64,000 bases of DNA from Pisaster brevispinus (lineage: Eukaryota > Echinodermata > Asteroidea > Forcipulatida > Asteriidae): the NCBI GenBank assembly GCA_023634235.1, contig JAMKCF010000014.1:3857501-3921500 (forward strand), written 5' to 3'. Below the pieces are notes generated by a model. It searched no databases. It was given only the letters and a program-made list of their open reading frames with translations, and had not been told where the DNA came from. Positions within the stretch are counted from its first letter, which is position 1, and each line of letters opens with the position of its first letter. A program made the position numbers and the translations under genes. Shown here piece after piece: positions 57,517 through 64,000 of the stretch.

Positions 57517-57885
57517 TGCGCAAGTTCGTTTCCGTCACACGTTAAAGGCAAGGTATTCTTTTCGAACTTGTCAAAGACCAGTATCCTCACTCGGTGTATC
57601 CCAACATAGGCACACATTTACAAACGTGTGGAAATTTGGGCCCAATTAGTCATCGTAGTTGCAAGAAAATACTGAAATAAAAAACAACCTATTTGTTACA
57701 TAGAATTGTCCGTATTCAGATGCCTGAGAAAGGCTTCATGAAAGGGCCATTTTGACAACTTGAAATCCTTTCAGGAGTTGTCAACCAACATCGCCGGATT
57801 CCTCGGAAATGAAAGAAAAAATATCCTCGGGACTCTTTTTGCTGCTTCTGGAATCCACCAAAAGCACATTATTTTGCTTGGCATG

Positions 57886-58267
57886 ATGCAAACTTACACC
57901 CGGAATAAAAAATAAATAAAAATCAGTAATTGTACAGAAACGATAAATAATCTTCACCAGTCCGCGGTATGACGTATTGGTTCCGAGCACGAGGGCACCG
58001 CCAACGGCGATAAAAAACACTAGCAAAAAAAAAAGAAAAAAGGGGGGACTAGTTTTTTCGATCAAACTTTAGCAAAATTGCGGCGCAGCACACTTCAAAC
58101 ATCACGACAAAATAATAACTTTACACATAATAAAACAAGTATAAAGGGTCGAATTTGTTTTAGTGATTTCGTTCAAGTTTACCTTTAAAGAAATGTACAA
58201 CGGACCAAAGAGGTCCCCAAAATATTCGGATACGCGCGAGACTTGCACGGTCTATTCCAGACATGTT
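57886..58267 (-). pseudogene. Possible N-terminal DEG/ENaC exon pair (spacer 2)
   Basis: Copy of 54,140-54,522 carried by the 3.74 kb duplication; the same splice-like signals are retained. Confidence 0.35.
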
Positions 58268-58573
58268 TTTCTGGCTAGAAAACAAAACAAAACAGGGTTT
58301 TATCCCATGTCGGGGACCCTGTGTTTGTTGGCTTAGATGAGAACCGTCGATGTGTCTTCACTGGTCCTCTCTACACACGTATCTTCATGCCTATGGGTTG
58401 TGTTTAGTCCATTTGAGGATCCCATGGGTTTAATAAGCAAATAAAATATTTGAAATAAAAATGATTACAGGCACGAGAATCATTTGATTCTCCTTTTGAC
58501 GAGGGGAATGGCCCATCATCACCCCTTCAGACTTCCCCCATGCTGTGAAAACGATACGAGTATCGCAATTACC

Positions 58574-58683
58574 CATTTTGAGATATGGTGGACTCATTAC
58601 TATTGGACTTTTTGGTTTGGGCGAATTTGTCTGTAGACACCCAGACCAAAGAGAGCAATAGTGTCCACCATATCTCAAAAAGG
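58574..58683. mobile_element. Hairpin MITE, duplicate in spacer 2
   Basis: Same element as 54,829-54,938, copied with the segment rather than inserted independently. Confidence 0.8.
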
Positions 58684-59182
58684 CTAATGTCTGGCAGTCA
58701 CTAATAATGTAGTTATCGTGTACAATGTATACGTATAACATGATAGTTACCGTGTACGTACAGATAAGAGTGGAACCTTTTTATTTACGTGGCGGCACTA
58801 TTAAGCTTCCGTACAGTGTTCCAGCCGCGATGACTATTTATAGCGTTAGGGCATTTAACGAAACGAACAAGTTGTGCGTATAGGGTCCGGGGCCCGCTGT
58901 AGGGCCCCAGATTTCTTTTTACATTGGAATGCTCTGGTGCAATCTGGCGTTTTACAGTTTTTTACAACTCGTTTTTAAATTAGCGATTTGCTTAATTGCC
59001 TTTCAATTTTCTTTTTTCTTTTTTCTTTTTTACACTATGAGGAAATAAGGTGAGGGGCGCCCGCCTGAAACCGCCGCTGCTTAAAACCAAAAGCAATATA
59101 TCACAACCTAGCTAGCTAGATTGGGCCAGTGTATTGAAATAGAATAAAGTTTGAACTATATTGATTTGAAAATGTATATACT

Positions 59183-60658
59183 TTACTCGGTTTCCAAATC
59201 ACGCACTTCAGTTTGTTGAGATGCCGCATTAAGGTTATTCATTGAACAGTGCACTTTATTGTCCCCCACCTTAGCCTTGACGAACAAGCGCTTGATCCGT
59301 CTCACCACGTAATCAACAAGCTCCACGGCGGTGATAATACTTGCGCCGAGGAACAGCCCGAGCTGCCCGCCGAGCTCTCCCAGCAGCGCAGTGAACGTCA
59401 GATCCTTAACTTGCTTGTAGGTGGTGGTGCTCAACTCGTTGTAGTACACGTCCAAAAACACTAAACTTTTGGCGACGTGATCTTCATCGTAGAATGATGC
59501 GTTCTCTCGGCTTTCGTAATTTTCCAGAATATTTTCCTGGACACTTTTGCTCGGATACCTCGCCATCGATATCGTGGGTTCGTAGGTGAAGTAGTCACAA
59601 GATACGGGGCAGTCGCAGGTGTCTTCCGCCGCCTTGGCACGATGGAGCTCCAAGGCCTTCTTGGTGCACGGTAGCTGTGTGATATTACATAGAGGTATTC
59701 CGTCCAATTCTCTGGACCCAAGAAGCTGACAGGAGCACTTATCGATAATAGCATCACTCTCGCAGTCAGACAGACAGACGTTTCTGCTATAACTTTTAGG
59801 GTCGTTTTGAAAAGCCTCGTCGGTGCGGCAAACTCCCCACGGTTTGGGGAGGTTCTGATGATGTGTCTGGCGTACGGATGCAAAGGTATGGAACCCAGGA
59901 GCTGCAGATAGTCCCATGGTGTCCATTTCAGGGTACTCAGTGTAAGAATGAATCGCAAATTTGATTCCCGCTTCAGTGTTGCCGTGTACAGTCTCGGTGT
60001 ATTCGCTCTCCTCGATGTCAAAAACCAACTGTAGCCCGTTCCCGATCCCCGGCAGGGTTTGGTTGTGGTGCGTATGCGAGAATGTGTAACACTGTCCGTA
60101 ACTCGACGAGTAGAAGTCTGTGAAGTTTTCCACACCACATTTCGCTCCTTTCCATTTGCACATGTGCATTGATTTCTTCAAGGAATAACCAGTTTTAAAT
60201 GCAAAGTCTACGTAGTTAAACGAATCATCCGAATAGAAGTCTTCCAAATTATCGGTTGAGTTAAGTTCTGGGAATCCATCATCAGAGTAAGTTTCTTCAT
60301 AAACTCGTATGAGATTTTGCACGTGCTTCTTGTCCTTTTCCTGAATTTGAGAGCTCATAAACCGGTTGTAGTTACAAATTGTCACGGCGGGAAAGTCGAG
60401 ACTTGGCACGAACTCGACAATGACATTGGTGCTTGCGTCGTATTTCATGTACGCCCTAATGCGATCGAACGTAACGGCCGCGTAAACCCCACCAGCCACC
60501 AGTAAAACGAACACCCAAGGGGCTTTACCCCATATCCCACGGTTCTCCGCTATTCGACCTATACCATGAAGGGTCGTAGATGTTGCAAACTGAAACTCCA
60601 AACTTGCTTGTTTTGTATCTTCAATTTCTGAGCTGATAACCTCGTTTTTGTCTGCCAT
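59183..60658 (-). CDS. ASIC-like DEG/ENaC sodium channel 3
   Basis: One 491-residue frame from the ATG at 60,658. The N-terminus differs from genes 1 and 2 (NEVISSEIEDTKQAS), while the rest is nearly identical to gene 2. The LHGIG motif, TM1, FPAVTICN, Cys-rich ectodomain, GAS filter and basic tail are all present. An acceptor-like TTTTTTCAG precedes the ATG by about 20 bases. The upstream DNA is a diverged version of that upstream of genes 1 and 2, so this is an older member of the cluster that donated the 3' part of gene 2. Confidence 0.93.
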   Translation of the reverse strand: MADKNEVISSEIEDTKQASLEFQFATSTTLHGIGRIAENRGIWGKAPWVFVLLVAGGVYAAVTFDRIRAYMKYDASTNVIVEFVPSLDFPAVTICNYNRFMSSQIQEKDKKHVQNLIRVYEETYSDDGFPELNSTDNLEDFYSDDSFNYVDFAFKTGYSLKKSMHMCKWKGAKCGVENFTDFYSSSYGQCYTFSHTHHNQTLPGIGNGLQLVFDIEESEYTETVHGNTEAGIKFAIHSYTEYPEMDTMGLSAAPGFHTFASVRQTHHQNLPKPWGVCRTDEAFQNDPKSYSRNVCLSDCESDAIIDKCSCQLLGSRELDGIPLCNITQLPCTKKALELHRAKAAEDTCDCPVSCDYFTYEPTISMARYPSKSVQENILENYESRENASFYDEDHVAKSLVFLDVYYNELSTTTYKQVKDLTFTALLGELGGQLGLFLGASIITAVELVDYVVRRIKRLFVKAKVGDNKVHCSMNNLNAASQQTEVRDLETE

Positions 60659-60959
60659 AGTCACTTGCTGTTGAACTGAAAAAAGAAGCTTCAAATGTCA
60701 TTGGTAGTCTTCTTGAGAATCAGTAACTTAGCCGTCAATAAACCATCGCTCGTGACGATCTCGACTCAAAGCAAATAAAATGCCAACTGAAAAGTGCGCA
60801 TTCTCGTCGGCTAGTTTTAAGGTTGGGTCGTTACAATTTATTATGAGGTATTTAATTAGTGAGACGTTTTAACAAAACAACACTGCACTTTAATTATTCA
60901 TGTTCCTTCAAGGACTGTATGAACTATAATGGATGTCTCGCGCTACCCTTAATCACCAT

Positions 60960-61500
60960 GGAACGACGAAAGCTTTGTCTACATGATTAAACGTTTGAGC
61001 ACCGAACAAAGTAGTTTTGTATTTTAATGATTGAAGCAAAAATTAAGTGCAAAGTAACAACTCTCTGTGGAAAATAACAAACTTTGTTAATTATTAGCAT
61101 GCAGACGTCCAAATTACTAAACTTTTGGCGCCATAGTGTTCATCGTACGAGTAAACTGATGCGCTCTGTCGGCTTTCGTCATATTTTTACGGACGCTTGC
61201 ACTCGCTGGGGATACCTTTCAAACCATAGACCCCCTTGAACATGGCGTCACACTCTCAAACAGCGTCCTTAATGAGGCCACAGGAGCCAGATTGTTGGAC
61301 AACAGTTGCCTATAGGTGCGTAACTTGCGCGTGACTTTAGCGTACTAGCCTGAGCGTTGTGCATTACGTAATGGGTCTATGGACTGTGCAAGTCTCGCGC
61401 GTATTCTATCATTAGTACCCGTTTAAATGCGTGAGTTTATTTCTTTCACGCGTTATAACATCTTTTCAAACATAAATAATACTCATTTAAAACAAATTTA
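60960..61500 (-). pseudogene. Third, older ASIC relic upstream of gene 3, split by a MITE
   Basis: Aligns with 53,460-53,830: AGACGTCCAAATTACTAAAC, TTGGCG.CATA.TGTTCATCGTACG and GCTCTGTCGGCTTTCG are shared, and after the MITE at 61,224-61,382 the text resumes at GCAAGTCTCGCGCGTATTC. It is more diverged than the other two and shows no usable frame. Confidence 0.7.
61224..61382. mobile_element. MITE (CCATAGACCC ends) with filled/empty site evidence
   Basis: CCATAGACCC and GGGTCTATGG form perfect inverted ends of a 159-base element. The homologous positions near 53,720 and 57,466 lack it, which proves insertion into the relic upstream of gene 3. Confidence 0.85.
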
Positions 61501-62062
61501 CTATTTGCTCTGACCTTTCAAAAAAGCCATTAACAGTCTTGTTATCACTTTAATGAAATGGCTCACACAATAACAAACTACTGACTATAAAACCGAAAAC
61601 CTAGTGTCTGTTTCGATAAACACTGAATTCTATTTATGGTTTTTTTTAACCTCCATGTCATAATAACAATCTTTAGATTTCTCACGCCGTCGGTGTACAA
61701 CAAAAGAACCGACAAGGGGTAGCATACTTTAGTTCAGCCAGAAGTGCACCCAATCAAAAGGTGCATCCCCTTGCACCCCATCCTAAAAGTGTACCTTAGT
61801 TTTTAAAGACAAGATAACAAATTAATATGTTGCGTAACTGGAAAAGAGGGACAGGGAATGCCATTGAGCTCACTCTCCCCACCTCAACCCCAGATGAGAT
61901 CTAATAAACTAGTAATAATTAGGACTCAAAAGCTACAGCAATTACTAAAATTGTTGTTTTGTTTTTCATACCACAGGAAAGATGCCGAAACCCAACACCA
62001 CTTTTTTTTCCTCATCCCGTTATAGAACAAACTCAAACATATTATGCTGGGGTGTAAACGTA

Positions 62063-62204
62063 TAAGGTCGTGTCCGAATTGGCGGCTACAGCTATGGCTA
62101 CGCCTAGATCGCCGTGTCATCATGCGTTGAAGTATAGGACGTCTTTAGCAACACCCTTAGCAATAGCTAATTGTAGCTTTCGCCGCCAATTCGGACCGGC
62201 CTAA
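62063..62204. mobile_element. MITE (GTCCGAATTGGCGG ends)
   Basis: TAAGGTCGTGTCCGAATTGG and CCAATTCGGACCGGCCTAA are imperfect inverted ends of a 142-base element; inner GCTACAGCTA and TAGCTTTCGC are also inverted. Confidence 0.8.
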
Positions 62205-63439
62205 TTATTCGTGCTCATTGAATGCAAAAGTGGCTGCCTGATTCGATTATGCGCACAAATGTACGAAAGGAAAGGGGAGCTACACTGTCGCTAGAGACAA
62301 CCAGAATCGTTTCCATTTTCATGCAAATGAACGAGAGAGGAGGAATGCATGTCCAACCATAGCCCCGGTAGCTAGGACGCCATAGACTCCGTTGAATGCA
62401 ACCACGCAACGTACGGAGTCCAACCTGAACTCGTCCAGCCGTATTGTACGTTGTCCAACTCGGTGGTATTTTTCGTTTGCAACTGCACGTTTTGAGTCAC
62501 TATTATGTCATAACCTCGCATTAAATTGAGGGTAACTCACCTTGAAGTTGTTTACTGAGACCCACATGGCTAAGAAGAGGAATGTTCGTCTTCAAAATGG
62601 CTTGAAAAATCACGGATGCTGGGAACGATGTCCAGAGTCAAGTTAAAATTTAAAAATGGCGCCGGTTTTGTTGACAGCCTTTTTTCAGTGTGTAGTTGTC
62701 CGAGTTAATATAACTCTCAAGAAAATTATAATGGAGCGTTTTGGAAATTATAAAATCAACAGTCTCACAAAATTTCAAAAGATAAAAAACTAGGTTTTAA
62801 GCATCATCTCTTGCAAAAAATTTAAATAAATTAAAAACCAAGGGGCTGTTTGAAGCGACGCGGAAGGATATTTTTTGTTAAAGTAGTGTACGCCGGTTAA
62901 GGGTGACATCAATCGTATGGAGGGGTTGTTGTTTGAAGGTGAACATTCCTAAAATTAATGTTCCATAAAAGACTCCCTTTTTCACCTGAGAGTATTTCCT
63001 TTGTGAACTTACTTGGTGATACTGGTGCTTTTGGGAAGAAAACAAAAACATGCATACTTAATTACCACGTTTGAAAACGTCCACATAATGTGGACATTGG
63101 GCTAATAAGGTTCCAGTGTATAGTAATTTAACATGTATTAAAGACTAAATAAATGACCTGTATGCACTAATCTGGTTTAAATTCAACTGGAGTCAGAAAA
63201 TGTATTCATGTGAATTGAGACGTTTGAAGAAAAAGAAATGTTTACACTTTGTTACCTCATGTTGAGTTCACCGTATTAGGAACACTCAACAGCCTAAGTC
63301 CACGTAAAACATGTGAACATTTTGTAATGTGATAGATAGTCAATTAATATACAAATTAGTTTCGTATATCGCCTTCAATTCCCCCAAATGTGTCAGTCAT
63401 GGTCACAATATTGAAGCCAACGGGCATTTATATCTATAA

Positions 63440-63580
63440 AAGGGATGCAGGCTCTTAGAGAAAATTAAAGTGACCATATTATAGTGTATAGATGTCAGGC
63501 ACCAACTGAAGGTTTAAAAAGGGCAGGCTCTTAGAGAAAAAATAAAGTGACCATATATGTATAAATGTCAGGCACCACCG
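63440..63580 (+). repeat. Tandem duplication, unit about 75 bases
   Basis: GCAGGCTCTTAGAGAAAA, AAAGTGACCATAT and ATGTCAGGCACCA occur twice in the same order. Confidence 0.85.
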
Positions 63581-64000
63581 AGCTAAAGCTTACATTATCC
63601 ATTGCTTTTAAATAGTTTTAAGCGACGAGCGTAAAATATACGTTTTTGTTTGTAAACATTTTTATTAAACTAAGGCTCGTTTCTTTATTGATTTTATTGA
63701 CACCCGTGGTTGCCCTTAAACAGCTACTTGAGCGAAAAATTGTTAAAAGGAATGCTATTTAAACTAGTTTATAATGAGTTTCTTTATCATTTAATTGTAA
63801 TGTTGTTATTTTTACACTTCTGAATTGTGCGTCAAAATAACAATACTTTGACGTCATTTGTTAGAAGTTGCTTTGTTAACCTCCATATTGCAACAAAGCG
63901 GCTATATAAAACGGAGCTCCCATCACAATTGACGTAAAATGGGCGGTGACGTAACAGGGTTTCGTGAATCTTTCTGAAAAGCACCAGAAAAGGTTATTCA

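Larger units (their letters stand above)
56924..59182. repeat. Spacer between ASIC genes 2 and 3, copy 2 of the duplication
   Basis: Near-identical to 53,178-55,447. One clear difference is a roughly 9-base deletion near 58,946 relative to the first copy (GATATTCAGAGGC context at about 55,200). Confidence 0.95.
61501..64000. other. Cluster flank with no recognised gene
   Basis: Contains the MITE at 62,063-62,204 and a tandem duplication at 63,440-63,580. GTTGAATGCAACCACGCAAC-type text near 62,390 resembles 41,085-41,110. No open frame shows family resemblance. Confidence 0.5.

Overview
The window is eukaryotic, AT-rich, intron-containing DNA packed with short mobile elements: tRNA-derived SINEs, terminal-inverted-repeat MITEs and minisatellites. 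Gene content (COMMD2, BRCC3/BRCC36, a tandem-FYVE Vac1/Pep7-like gene, a local ASIC-type DEG/ENaC cluster) is metazoan. The repeat style suggests a marine deuterostome, most likely an echinoderm such as a sea star. That last step is inference and could be wrong at class level.

Layout. (1) About 1,986-21,427, plus strand: twelve exons of a protein with two FYVE-type zinc fingers followed by a helical C-terminal half; its 5' end is not recognised. Exon 9 can be read through its splice donor into a continuous 1,076-codon repetitive extension ending at 14,303. (2) 21,428-34,226: the convergent intergenic region. It holds duplicated and inverted repeats and a roughly 7.7 kb, 54-56 bp-unit minisatellite at about 24,580-32,385. 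(3) 34,227-40,199, minus strand: a complete five-exon COMMD2. (4) 41,235-47,785, plus strand: a complete six-exon BRCC3 (BRCC36, a JAMM/MPN+ deubiquitinase), head to head with COMMD2. Its second intron has the hallmarks of a U12-type AT-AC intron. (5) 51,690-60,658, minus strand: three tandem ASIC-like genes with uninterrupted coding regions. The spacers are almost identical and carry decayed DEG/ENaC fragments. The middle gene looks like a chimera made by unequal crossing-over between its neighbours. (6) 60,659-64,000: degraded cluster flank and MITEs; no gene recognised.

How the genes relate. They do not form one pathway. The FYVE protein and COMMD2 both point to endosomal trafficking (PI3P-dependent endosome fusion, and the Commander complex). 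BRCC36 is a K63-specific deubiquitinase of BRCA1-A/BRISC. The ASIC cluster is a lineage-specific channel expansion. All gene models were built by hand from reading frame, splice signals and remembered family features. No alignment or transcript data were available.
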